From Salinigranum rubrum (GTDB taxonomy: Archaea > Halobacteriota > Halobacteria > Halobacteriales > Haloferacaceae), in the NCBI RefSeq assembly GCF_002906575.1, contig NZ_CP026309.1:2294001-2358000 (forward strand): 64,000 nucleotides of DNA. The letters run 5' to 3'. A model generated the notes under the pieces. It did no database searches and was not told the origin of the DNA. It worked only from the letters and a program-made list of their open reading frames with translations. Positions within the stretch are counted from its first letter, which is position 1; every line of letters starts with the position of its first letter. Of this stretch, positions 8,908 to 17,161 are shown one piece after another. A program made the position numbers and the translations under genes.

Positions 8908-9105
8908 GTGAACGGACAGGTCCTCCTGGCGCTCGTGACGGGCATCGTCGCCGGTGCGATCTTCGCCGCGCTCGAAGTGCCCATCCCCGCGCCGCCGAAC
9001 GTCGCCGGTGTCGTGGGTATCGTCGGTCTCTACCTCGGTTTCAGGGGTGTCGAGGCGCTGGGGTACTCCGTCGACATGCTCGCGGTGTTCCGCGCGCTGT
9101 TCTGA
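8908..9105 (+). CDS. XapX domain small membrane protein
   Basis: Membrane protein of 65 residues with two hydrophobic helices separated by the short loop VPIPAPPN, the hallmark of the XapX domain (VPIPAPP followed by GVVGIVGLYLG). XapX proteins have no established function. It starts with GTG one base after the FMN reductase stop, so it is translationally coupled to that gene. The length is normal for the family. Confidence 0.85.
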   Translation: MNGQVLLALVTGIVAGAIFAALEVPIPAPPNVAGVVGIVGLYLGFRGVEALGYSVDMLAVFRALF

Positions 9106-9160
9106 GGCCCCTGAGGCGAGGCCGGAACCGTTTTGACGCTCCCACTGTCGCTCTCGAAGC

Positions 9161-9838
9161 ATGCACGCCATCACGAAGAGTGGGTGGGTCGAGGTGGTCA
9201 CCGGGTCGATGTTCTCCGGGAAGACCGAGGAGTTGCTGCGGCGGTTGCGCCGGGCGGAGATTGCGGGTCAGGAGGTGGCCGTCTTCAGCCCCGCCGTCGA
9301 CGACCGTTACGGGAAGACCACCGTCGGGTCGCACGACGGCCGGACGTGGGAGGCGACGGTAGTCGGGAACGACGGCGGAGGCGAGGACGACAGCGGAGAC
9401 GAGGGTGAAAGCGCAATCGAGGACGAGAGCGGTGACGACGCCGGCGACGGCAGCGACGGCGCCTGGGCCATCTACGACCACCTCGCGGCCCGGGACGAGA
9501 ACGTCAACGTCGTCGCCGTCGACGAGGGCAACTTCTTCGGTCCGGAACTGGTCGACGTCGCCGAGTCGCTGGCGGACGACGGCTACCGCGTCGTCGTCTG
9601 CGGACTCGACACGACGTTCCGAGGAGAGCCGTTCGAGCCGATGCCGCACCTGATGGCCGTCGCGGAGTACGTCGAGAAACTGCGGGCGATCTGTTCTGTC
9701 TGTGGCGAACCGGCCACGCGGACCCAACGGCTCGTCGACGGCGAGCCCGCACACGTCGACGACCCGACGGTGCTCGTCGGCGCCGAGGAGTCGTACGAGG
9801 CGCGATGTCGGAACTGTCATACGCTCCGGCGCGCCTAG
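9161..9838 (+). CDS. tdk: Thymidine kinase (type II)
   Basis: Cytoplasmic thymidine kinase (thymidine + ATP to dTMP + ADP) of the salvage pathway, 225 residues. The P-loop is TGSMFSGKTEELLRRLRRAE near residues 14-33, the Walker B-like segment is VVAVDEGNFF near residues 125-135, and the lasso domain has the zinc Cys pairs CSVC and CRNC. The family is usually about 190-200 residues. The excess is an Asp/Glu/Gly/Ser-rich insertion at about residues 70-105, where other members have a short loop. It is followed after 8 bases by the YIP1-family gene. Confidence 0.93.
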   Translation: MHAITKSGWVEVVTGSMFSGKTEELLRRLRRAEIAGQEVAVFSPAVDDRYGKTTVGSHDGRTWEATVVGNDGGGEDDSGDEGESAIEDESGDDAGDGSDGAWAIYDHLAARDENVNVVAVDEGNFFGPELVDVAESLADDGYRVVVCGLDTTFRGEPFEPMPHLMAVAEYVEKLRAICSVCGEPATRTQRLVDGEPAHVDDPTVLVGAEESYEARCRNCHTLRRA

Positions 9839-9846
9839 GAGAGAAC

Positions 9847-10449
9847 GTGACTACGTGGGTCGAAACGCCCGGCGAGGGCCGCGAGCGGGGGCCGGTCGGC
9901 ATCGGTCGGGCGTGGGTCGATGTCCTCGTCCGTCCGCGCGGGTTCTTCCGCAACGGGGTGGTCCCCGGCGACCAGGCGCCGGGACTGGTCTTCGCCGTCG
10001 TCGTCGCCTTCGCCTTCGTCGCCACGCGTTTCCTCCTCGTGCCCGGTTCGGTCCCTGCCATCCAGGGCGGGCCGGTGCTCTCGGCGACGCTCGCGCTGCT
10101 GGCGGTCTGTCTGCTCATCGCGCCCGCGACGCTGCATCTCACCGCGGCGATTCAGACGCTCCTCCTCATGGCGCTCGTGACGGACAGGGCGGGGGTGAGC
10201 GAGACGGTCCAGACCGTCGCGTACGCGACCGCACCCTGTGCGCTCGCCGGGATTCCAGTTCCCGAGCTTCGTGCCCTGTGTGCGGCCTACGGGGCGTTCC
10301 TCCTCGCCGTCGGCCTGTCGGAGGTCCACGACACCTCGCTCGTGAGAGCGGCCGTCGCCGCGGCCGTCCCGGGGGCACTCGTGTTCGGCTACGCGTTCGG
10401 CGGCTTCGGCGCCGTCGTCTCCGTCGCGCGGGCGTGGGCGCTGATTTGA
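9847..10449 (+). CDS. YIP1 family membrane protein
   Basis: Membrane protein of 200 residues of the prokaryotic YIP1 family, with about five hydrophobic helices. The N-terminal segment WVDVLVRPRGFFRNGVVPGD followed by QAPGL is typical of haloarchaeal members. Function is not established. I prefer GTG 9847, 8 bases after the tdk stop and preceded by GGAG, because homologues I recall begin near TTWVETP; ATG 9805 would overlap tdk by 34 bases. Confidence 0.78.
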   Translation: MTTWVETPGEGRERGPVGIGRAWVDVLVRPRGFFRNGVVPGDQAPGLVFAVVVAFAFVATRFLLVPGSVPAIQGGPVLSATLALLAVCLLIAPATLHLTAAIQTLLLMALVTDRAGVSETVQTVAYATAPCALAGIPVPELRALCAAYGAFLLAVGLSEVHDTSLVRAAVAAAVPGALVFGYAFGGFGAVVSVARAWALI

Positions 10450-10479
10450 TTTGACTGGGCTCCCCTCGTTACGTCGTTC

Positions 10480-10716
10480 ATGCTCACGCTCGACCTGTCG
10501 GACTTCATGGTAGAACTCGACGAGGGAACGGTGAAACACGTCGGCACCAAGACGAAAGGCGCGACCGTCAAACTGTACCACGTCACCGAGACGGAGGCCC
10601 GCGAGTTCGGCGACCAGGTCAAACTGGTCTTCGACGACGGGGAGGGAAACCACGTCGAGGTGGCGCTCGACCCCGACCAGGTCGAGTCGCTCCTCGCGGA
10701 CGCCGAGGCGCTGTGA
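10480..10716 (+). CDS. Conserved small acidic protein, unknown function
   Basis: Cytoplasmic 78-residue acidic protein with no signal peptide or membrane helix. It alternates beta-strand-like stretches (TVKLYHVTE, QVKLVFDDG, HVEVALDP) and ends in a predicted helix (DQVESLLADAEAL). I do not recognise a named family. It begins 31 bases after the YIP1 gene on the same strand and may be part of that operon. Codon use matches the neighbours, supporting a real gene. Confidence 0.7.
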   Translation: MLTLDLSDFMVELDEGTVKHVGTKTKGATVKLYHVTETEAREFGDQVKLVFDDGEGNHVEVALDPDQVESLLADAEAL

Positions 10717-10880
10717 GAGAGTCGTCGGGACCGGGTTGGCCGCCCGGGTGAGGGCCGTCGCCGCTGTCGACGCGGGGCGGGTCGTCGTCGACCCGGGCCG
10801 CGCGTGACCGAGGCTGTGACCGACAGAGACGTATCGACAATCGTTTTAGGCGGCGGACGTTTTCTTCGGGCAACGGACGT

Positions 10881-10903
10881 GACCCGCCGGACCGCGGCGG
10901 GTC
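10881..10903 (+). other. Perfect GC-rich hairpin in the leader of the RecJ-like gene
   Basis: GACCCGCCG (10881-10889), loop GACCG and CGGCGGGTC (10895-10903) form a perfect 9-bp stem. It lies 24 bases before ATG 10927 and downstream of a T-rich possible promoter element (GTTTTCTTC at about 10859-10867). No U tract follows at once, so a terminator is less likely than a leader structure. Confidence 0.5.
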
Positions 10904-10926
10904 CTTTCCCATCTAAGTGACACACC

Positions 10927-13002
10927 ATGGATTGGATCACCCACGAAGAAGACGTCTGGTTCGATTTCAGAGGAGAGCGCCCCGACCAACTGACTGCCGG
11001 TCGTTTCTACCGCGGCACCGTCGACGGGTTCGCCGAGTTCGGCGTCTTCGTCGACCTCTCGCCGAGCGTGACCGGCCTCCTGCACCGAAGCGAACTCGAC
11101 CGCCGTCTCGAAAGCCTCGACTGGGACCGCGGCGACACCGTGTTCGTCCAGGTGAAGAACATCCGCGACAACGGCAACGTCGACCTCGGCTGGTCCATTC
11201 GCCAGTCCGAGAGCGAGTTCCGCGGCGCCCGCATCGACGACCCCGACGGTGACCCCGAAGGCGAACCGCTCGAGGTCGAAGAGCGCGAGTCCTCGAAACC
11301 CGTGAAGACGCGCCCGAAAGGAAACGCCGAGAACGAGTCGTCGAACGACGACGACTCCGACCTGACCGCCACGGACGGTGACGCGGCGAACGGTCGTGTC
11401 GCCGAGGCCGACGACGGCGCTAGAGACGAGGGTGGACACGAGCCCGAACCTGAACCTGAACCCGAGGCTGCGGCCTCGGGAGACGAGGACGAACCGGTCG
11501 ACGCGGACGCGTTCCCGCGCGTGGCGATCGGTGACCTCGACGACCGCGTCGGCGACGACGTGAGCGTCGAGGGGTTCGTCGTCGACGTCTACCAGACGTC
11601 CGGTCCCACGGTGTTCGAGGTGCGCGACGAGACCGGGACCGTCGAGTGCGCCGCCTTCGTCGAAGCGGGCGTCCGCGCGTACCCCGAGGTCGAAGACGGT
11701 GACGCCGTCCGCCTGGCCGGCGAGGTCGAACTCCGTCGCGGCGAACTTCAGATCGAGACCGAGGCGCTCGACGTGCTCGACGACGAGGAGGCCGCTGCGG
11801 TCCAGGGTCGACTCGACGACGCGATGACCTCGCGCGCCCGCCCCGACTCGGTCGAACCGCTCGCCGAACACGCCGCGCTCGAGGCGCTCGTCGACGAGGT
11901 GGCGGACGCCGCCGAAGCCATCCGCCGGGCGGTGTTCGACGCCCGCCCCATCGTCGTTCGCCACGCCGCGACGGCCGACGGCTACGTCGCCGGCGCGGCC
12001 ATCGAGCGGGCAGTCCTCCCGCTCATCCGCGAGGAGTACTCGACGTCCGACGCCGAGTACCACTACTTCACCCGCCGTCCGCTCGACGAGCCGATGTACG
12101 GGATGGACGCCGCGACGAACGACGTGACGCGGATGCTCCAGGGACAGGACCGCCACGACGAGAAGCTCCCGCTCGTCCTCCTCGTGGGGACGGGCTCGAC
12201 GGTGGAGTCGACCGACGGCCTCGGTCTCCTCGGCGTCTACGGCGCTCGCCGGGTCGTCCTCGACGCGGCCACCGCCGACGAGGAAGTCGCCGACGTGAGT
12301 GAGGTGCTCGTCGACGGGGGCGAGTCGGGAGAGCTCTCGACCGGCGCGCTCGCCGCGAACGTCGCCGCCGCGGTCAACGCCGAGGTCCGCGACGACCTGC
12401 TGCACCTCCCGGCCGTCAGCTACTGGGAGCAGACGCCGACGGCGTACGTCGAGGCCGCCGCCGAGGCGGGCTACGACGCCGACCGCGTCCGCGAGATGCG
12501 CGAGGCCGTCGCGCTCGAAGCGTACTACCAGTCGTATCAGGACAAGCGCGAACTCATCACCGACCTCCTGTTCGAGGACGGCGGTGGGCTCGCGGGGCAC
12601 GTCTCCGAACAGTTCCGCATCAAGCTCGACGCCGAGGTCGACACCGCGGAGGCGAACCTCGAAACGCGCGAGGCGGGCGGCGCTCACTTCGCGGTGCTGG
12701 ACACCGACTCGTACACCCACCGCTTCGACTTCCCGCCGACGACGCTCCTCTTGGACGAGATCCACCGTCGGAACCGGGTCGACGACGCCCCGTTCGTGAC
12801 CGTCGGCGTCGGCACCGACGAACTCCACATCCGGAGCACGGCGCCCGTCGACATCCGCGCCGTGGCGGCCGCGGCACGCGAGACCGTCCCCGGCGCCGGC
12901 GTCACCGCCTTCGGCATCCGCGACGGTCGCATCGAGTTCCTCTCGGGGATGCGCGAGGACGTGCTCAACGCCGTCGTCGCCGCCATCGCCGAGCAGATCT
13001 GA
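10927..13002 (+). CDS. S1 + OB-fold + DHH/RecJ-like protein with degenerate catalytic motifs
   Basis: Nucleic-acid-binding protein of 691 residues related to archaeal RecJ-like (DHH/DHHA1) phosphoesterases. Domains in order are: S1 RNA-binding domain (about 22-95, with GVFVDLSPSVTGLLHRSEL), an acidic low-complexity linker (about 100-190), an RPA-like OB fold (about 195-285), a DHH-like domain (about 320-480) and DHHA1 (about 600-691, ending GAGVTAFGIRDGRIEFLSG). The DHH signature positions read RHAATADGYVAG and VVLDAATADEEV, so Asp and His residues that bind catalytic metal are missing. It may be a regulator or nucleic-acid scaffold rather than a nuclease. A strong hairpin lies in the leader. 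Confidence 0.83.
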   Translation: MDWITHEEDVWFDFRGERPDQLTAGRFYRGTVDGFAEFGVFVDLSPSVTGLLHRSELDRRLESLDWDRGDTVFVQVKNIRDNGNVDLGWSIRQSESEFRGARIDDPDGDPEGEPLEVEERESSKPVKTRPKGNAENESSNDDDSDLTATDGDAANGRVAEADDGARDEGGHEPEPEPEPEAAASGDEDEPVDADAFPRVAIGDLDDRVGDDVSVEGFVVDVYQTSGPTVFEVRDETGTVECAAFVEAGVRAYPEVEDGDAVRLAGEVELRRGELQIETEALDVLDDEEAAAVQGRLDDAMTSRARPDSVEPLAEHAALEALVDEVADAAEAIRRAVFDARPIVVRHAATADGYVAGAAIERAVLPLIREEYSTSDAEYHYFTRRPLDEPMYGMDAATNDVTRMLQGQDRHDEKLPLVLLVGTGSTVESTDGLGLLGVYGARRVVLDAATADEEVADVSEVLVDGGESGELSTGALAANVAAAVNAEVRDDLLHLPAVSYWEQTPTAYVEAAAEAGYDADRVREMREAVALEAYYQSYQDKRELITDLLFEDGGGLAGHVSEQFRIKLDAEVDTAEANLETREAGGAHFAVLDTDSYTHRFDFPPTTLLLDEIHRRNRVDDAPFVTVGVGTDELHIRSTAPVDIRAVAAAARETVPGAGVTAFGIRDGRIEFLSGMREDVLNAVVAAIAEQI

Positions 13003-13293
13003 ACCCGCGGTCGTCGGCAGGCACGGTTCGTCGAGGAGGGACGTTTCTACTCAAAAAGCGTGCTCACCGAGAGCGTCTCGTCACGCGCCACCGCCGCCGT
13101 CGCGGTCGGCGTCGGGGAGCGAGCGGAGGCGAGCGAGTCGGCTGGGATGGGTTGAGGTCTCACACCGCGTCCGTGTACCGCACGAACGCCTCGGTTTCAC
13201 CGGCCAACTCGGCGTTGATTCGTTGCACATCACCCGTTCCTCTCCTGAACGCCCCCGTTTGTCATCCCCGTCGGGACCTCCTCCTCGTACCGA
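13003..13293. other. Intergenic region with a 22-codon coding-like remnant
   Basis: No full gene is visible in these 291 bases. On the minus strand, 13160-13228 reads GTG to TGA as VQRINAELAGETEAFVRYTD followed by AV, which looks like a protein C-terminus, but nothing upstream in frame completes a domain. I treat it as a possible gene remnant only. Confidence 0.3.
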
Positions 13294-14148
13294 TCACTCC
13301 GCTTCGAGCGGCGTCGAGTCCGCTCTGAAGGTGTCGTAAACGCGCTCGGCCCACGCCCGCGCGATGGCCGTGTCCGTGTCGACGAACACCCGCATCGTGC
13401 CGGTCTCCTCGTCGTAGCCGCCGATGCCGACGCGGTCGTCGAACAGCGCCAGTCCGTACGGGAGCGCGTCGCGTGTCCGCAGTTTCAGGTGCTCCCCGTC
13501 GAGCGCCCGCCGGAAGCCGTCGTCGCTCTTCTCCAGGGTGTCCACCACGTCCGGGAGGTAGATGAGTTCCACCTCGCAGTCGGCGAACGGGTCGCCGTAG
13601 ACGTCGGCCAGCCCCGGCGGGACCATGTGGGTGGTGTTGAAGCCGCGGAACCGCTCACAGTCGCGCAGGAGCGTGAGGAAACGCGTCACGGGCGCGTACG
13701 GTTCCGCCGGCGTCGCGACGGTGACGGTGGCGCTCTCGAACGGTTCGACGACGAACTCGCGGTGGTCCTCGCAGATAGCGTCGAGAAGCGGCGAGAGCCG
13801 GTTGGCGGTCCGTATCTTGCGCTCGAACTGGACCACGGCCTCGGCGACGATTTCCCCTTCGCCGGTGAGGTGATAGGTCCCGTCGACCCGTTCGGCGTAC
13901 TCCTTCTGTTCGAGCCAGCGGGTGAAGCGGTGGCTCGTCGCGCGGGAAACCTCCAGCGAGTCCTCCAGGTCGCGGCGGTCGAGCGGCGTCACGAGGAGCG
14001 CTTCGAACAGGTCGCGGTGGCGGAGCACGTCCAGCAGGTCGTCGGTCGAGAGGCGGTCCTCCGAGGGTTCCTCGCGGAGGTCGAGCGCCTGGAGTTCCAG
14101 CGTGTTCTGCAGGAGTTCGTCGAGTATTTTCGGGTCTGCGCCGGTCAT
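13294..14148 (-). CDS. Winged-helix regulator with FilR1-like middle domain
   Basis: Transcriptional regulator of 284 residues. The N-terminal winged helix (about residues 30-105) contains LFEALLVTPLDRRDLEDSLE and VSRATSHRFTRWLEQKEYAE. The remainder (about 115-284) matches the pattern of the methanogenesis-regulator FilR1 middle domain found in many haloarchaeal regulators, a probable ligand-sensing part. ATG 14148 is chosen because sequence upstream in the open frame is not conserved-looking. It is divergent from the methyltransferase-MFS pair, with starts 225 bases apart, so it probably controls that operon and itself. The ligand is unknown. Confidence 0.8.
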   Translation of the reverse strand: MTGADPKILDELLQNTLELQALDLREEPSEDRLSTDDLLDVLRHRDLFEALLVTPLDRRDLEDSLEVSRATSHRFTRWLEQKEYAERVDGTYHLTGEGEIVAEAVVQFERKIRTANRLSPLLDAICEDHREFVVEPFESATVTVATPAEPYAPVTRFLTLLRDCERFRGFNTTHMVPPGLADVYGDPFADCEVELIYLPDVVDTLEKSDDGFRRALDGEHLKLRTRDALPYGLALFDDRVGIGGYDEETGTMRVFVDTDTAIARAWAERVYDTFRADSTPLEAE

Positions 14149-14372
14149 GTGGTGTCTCCCCCTCCAGGGTGCGTGGCGTAACCGACGCTCCCCGGGGGAA
14201 TAACTGTGTCTCAGGTGAGACGACAGGTCCGCGTCTCGGTCGGTGAGACGGGAGTCACTGGGCGAACACCCCGTCGGCGGCCGACACCGGTATCGCGCCG
14301 GCTGACGGGTTTCTGTCTCCGACACACGTCTCGGAAATTAACTATAGCCGGTTGCGACTCCTCCCTCCGGCC

Positions 14373-15458
14373 ATGGCAACCAGCCAGTCGACAACCGACC
14401 GCACCGACATCGAATCGTTTCAGGAACGGGTCTTCGAGGCTGCCCTCGGGGCCTTCACGACCTACGCGCTCTATCTCGGGTCGCGACTGGGGTACTACGA
14501 CGTGCTCGCCGCCGAGGGGCCGTCGACCCCGGTCGAACTCGCAGCGGCGACCGGAACGAGCGAGCGGTACACCCGCGAGTGGCTCGAACAGGGGGTCGTC
14601 TCGGGCGTCCTGGCGTGTGAGAACCCCGAGGCCCCGGCATCCGAGCGACGCTTCGACCTGCCGCCGGCCCACGCGGCCGTTCTCACCGAACCGGAGAGCC
14701 TCGACTACCTCGCGGGGATTCCACAGTCGCTCGTGGGGACGCTGTCGCCCGTCCAGGAACTCGTCGACGCCTACCGCACCGGCGAGGGGATCGAGTACCA
14801 CGCGTTCGGCGAGGACATGCACGAGGGTATCGCCGCGATGAACCGCCCGCTGTTCGTCAACGAACTCGGAACCGAGTGGCTCCCGACCCTCGAAGACGTC
14901 GACGCCCGACTCACAGAGGGGGGCCGAGTCGCCGACGTGGGCTGTGGACACGGCTGGTCGAGCATCGGCATCGCCCGGGCGTACCCCGACGCGACGGTCC
15001 GCGGAATCGACGCCGACGCGGCCTCCGTCGAACGAGCGCGAGCGAACGCCGCCGCGTACGACGCGGGCGACCGCCTCTCGTTCACCCACGCCGACGCCGC
15101 CGACGTCGACGGGTCGTACGACCTCGTCACCGCGTTCGAGTGCGTCCACGACATGTCCGACCCCGTGGCCGTGCTGTCGACGATGCGCTCGCTGGCCCTG
15201 CCGGACGGGACAGTCTTCGTCATGGACGAACGCGTCGGCGAGACGTTCTCACCCGCGGCCGGCCCCGTCGAGGAGTTCATGTACGGGTACAGCGTCTTCC
15301 ACTGCCTCCCGGTGGGCATGGTCGATGACGGCGTCGGCACCGGAACGGTGATGCGCGAATCCACCCTCCGCGGGTACGCCGAAGAGGCCGGATTCTCCGC
15401 CATCGAGGTGCTCCCCATCGAGAACGAGTTCTTCCGGTTCTACCGGTTGACTCCCTGA
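14373..15458 (+). CDS. SAM-dependent methyltransferase with N-terminal winged helix
   Basis: Class I methyltransferase of 361 residues that transfers a methyl group from S-adenosylmethionine to an unidentified substrate. An N-terminal helical winged-helix-like domain (about residues 10-100, containing YALYLGSRLGYYDVLAAEG) precedes the Rossmann fold. Motif I is VADVGCGHGWSSIGIARAYP (about 195-214), the acidic end of strand 2 is VRGIDAD, and motif IV is YDLVTAFECVHDMSDP. This architecture resembles Rv2258c-type methyltransferases. A TATA-like stretch (AAATTAACTATAG at 14334-14346) lies about 28 bases before ATG 14373, consistent with leaderless initiation. The MFS gene follows after 15 bases. 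Confidence 0.87.
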   Translation: MATSQSTTDRTDIESFQERVFEAALGAFTTYALYLGSRLGYYDVLAAEGPSTPVELAAATGTSERYTREWLEQGVVSGVLACENPEAPASERRFDLPPAHAAVLTEPESLDYLAGIPQSLVGTLSPVQELVDAYRTGEGIEYHAFGEDMHEGIAAMNRPLFVNELGTEWLPTLEDVDARLTEGGRVADVGCGHGWSSIGIARAYPDATVRGIDADAASVERARANAAAYDAGDRLSFTHADAADVDGSYDLVTAFECVHDMSDPVAVLSTMRSLALPDGTVFVMDERVGETFSPAAGPVEEFMYGYSVFHCLPVGMVDDGVGTGTVMRESTLRGYAEEAGFSAIEVLPIENEFFRFYRLTP

Positions 15459-15473
15459 ATCGAGGCTCGAACC

Positions 15474-16691
15474 ATGAGTGAAAGTCCGTCGAGGGTCGAC
15501 CGCGTGCCGTGGGACTCGCCGACCGTTCGGGTCGTCCTGCTGGCGACGTTTCTCGCGCCCCTGGGCGTTCCGCTCGTCAGTCCGGCGCTCCCGACCATCC
15601 GCGACGCGTTCGGCGTGAACGATGCAGCCGCGAGCCTGCTCGTGAGCGCGTACTTCGTCACTGGCATCGTCCTCTCGCCGTTCGTCGGCGCGCTCGCCGA
15701 CCGGATCGGTCGCCGGCGCGTCCTCGCGGGAAGCCTCCTCGTCTTCGGACTGGCCGGCGGTGCGACCGTCCTCGCGCCCTCGTTCGGGACCGTCCTCGCG
15801 CTCCGCGTCGCCCAGGGGACGGCCGCGGCCGGCATCTTCGTCTCGACCGTCGCGCTCGTGGGCGACACGTTCGAGGGCGTCCAGCGGAACGCCGTCCTCG
15901 GCGTGACGTTCGCGGCCCTCTCGACGGGTGCCGCGGTCTTCCCGGTCGTCGGCGGGTACCTCGTCGGTTTCGGCTGGTCGGCCCCGTTCGGGGCGTACCT
16001 CGTCGCCCTGCCCGTCGCGGGCGTGGCGTGGTACCTCGTCCGCGAACCCGACTACGAACGCCGCTCGATGCCCGGCGTCGCGTATCTCCGAACCGCCGGG
16101 CGTGCGGTCACGGCCCGCGGGACGCGGGCGTTCTACGGCGCGACGTTCGCCGCGGAGTTCCTGCTGTTCGGCGTGGTCTTCACCGCCGCGCCGTTCCTCC
16201 TCACGAGCGAGGGGCTCACACCGCTGGTAATCGGTGTCGTGCTGTTGGTCGCGGAGGGTGCCGCAATCGTCGCCTCGGCGGCGAACGGCCGACTCGCTCG
16301 CCGGGTCTCGAACCGGACGCTCGTCGCGTACGGGTTCGCCTGTCTCGCCGTCGGCTTCGCGGGCCTCTTCGCCGCCTCGTCGCTCCTCGCGTTCGTCGCG
16401 GCGATGCTGGCCGTCGGCGCGGGGACGGGAATCGTCCTCCCGTCGGTGGACGCGGGCGTGACCGAAGCGGTCTCCGACGCGGTCCGCGCGGGCGCGGTCA
16501 GTCTGCGTAACAGCACGACATTCCTCGGCCGTGCGGCGGGACCGGTCGCGTTCGCCGGCGTCGCCACTGTCGCAGGGTACCGGCCGCTGTTGCTCGCGGC
16601 GGCGGTCGTCGCAGGCGCGGTCGGCGTGGCGCTCGTCACGACCGGGCAGGCGGTAGGGAGTCCCCCGACAGAGGCGTTCGAGGCCGACTGA
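15474..16691 (+). CDS. MFS transporter
   Basis: Major facilitator superfamily transporter, 405 residues, about twelve membrane helices. The family signature in the loop after helix 2 is GALADRIGRRRVL (about residues 70-82), and helix 5 carries a motif of the drug:H+ antiporter type around VVGGYLVGFGWSAPF. This supports export of a small molecule, possibly a drug-like compound. It starts 15 bases after the methyltransferase stop and so is co-transcribed with it under the divergent FilR1-like regulator. A T5 run at 16700-16704 follows the stop. Confidence 0.87.
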   Translation: MSESPSRVDRVPWDSPTVRVVLLATFLAPLGVPLVSPALPTIRDAFGVNDAAASLLVSAYFVTGIVLSPFVGALADRIGRRRVLAGSLLVFGLAGGATVLAPSFGTVLALRVAQGTAAAGIFVSTVALVGDTFEGVQRNAVLGVTFAALSTGAAVFPVVGGYLVGFGWSAPFGAYLVALPVAGVAWYLVREPDYERRSMPGVAYLRTAGRAVTARGTRAFYGATFAAEFLLFGVVFTAAPFLLTSEGLTPLVIGVVLLVAEGAAIVASAANGRLARRVSNRTLVAYGFACLAVGFAGLFAASSLLAFVAAMLAVGAGTGIVLPSVDAGVTEAVSDAVRAGAVSLRNSTTFLGRAAGPVAFAGVATVAGYRPLLLAAAVVAGAVGVALVTTGQAVGSPPTEAFEAD

Positions 16692-16786
16692 GCGGGTGGA
16701 TTTTTCTCCGGGGTACGGTTCCGAGAGGACAGATGCTCCGCGGCCTCGTCAGAACCGCTCGGCTGGACGAGGGCGCGACGGCAGCG

Positions 16787-16981
16787 TTATTTGAACTTTC
16801 GAATCAGTCGGAGGAGCACCGACGTCGCGGTGCCGAGTCCGTTGACGCGCTTCGAGAGCGCGGCCGCGCCGAGGAGGAGGAGGCCGCTCTTGTGCTGACC
16901 ACGACGGAACGCGAGAAGCGCGTCCACGAGCGTCGTAGCGATACCCAGTGTGTTCGCCGACCGTCTGTTGATTCCAGTCAT
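16787..16981 (-). CDS. Small basic protein with hydrophobic segment, unknown function
   Basis: A 64-residue basic protein. It has an amphipathic N-terminal helix (LGIATTLVDALLAF), a central hydrophobic stretch (GLLLLGAAALS) and a basic C-terminus ending RKFK. A basic small protein is unusual among the acidic proteins here and suggests membrane association. ATG 16981 is used; GTG 16996 in frame would add five residues. No family is recognised. It lies alone between the MFS gene and the NhaC gene on the opposite strand to both. Confidence 0.6.
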   Translation of the reverse strand: MTGINRRSANTLGIATTLVDALLAFRRGQHKSGLLLLGAAALSKRVNGLGTATSVLLRLIRKFK

Positions 16982-17127
16982 CGATCTGTTCTTCACGACG
17001 CCACCCGGACGGATAAGCGGCGTCCTTGCGTCCGCCGGACGGGCGTCACAGCGGTTTCATCGCCCTTCGGCCGACAGCGGTCGGGGTCAGGCCACGGTTC
17101 GACGTGTCGTTGCCGGGAAGTTTCCAC

Positions 17128-17138
17128 ACCTTTATCAG
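17128..17138 (+). promoter_or_regulatory. TATA-like promoter of the NhaC gene
   Basis: CACCTTTATC-like sequence about 26-34 bases before ATG 17162, in the usual place for a leaderless or short-leader haloarchaeal transcript. Confidence 0.45.
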
Positions 17139-17161
17139 CCAGTATCGTGGTACCTCGTCGC

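Noticed and set aside
10846-12828. A 660-codon minus-strand open frame
   Set aside because: It is antisense to the well-supported S1/OB/DHH protein and has shadow composition.
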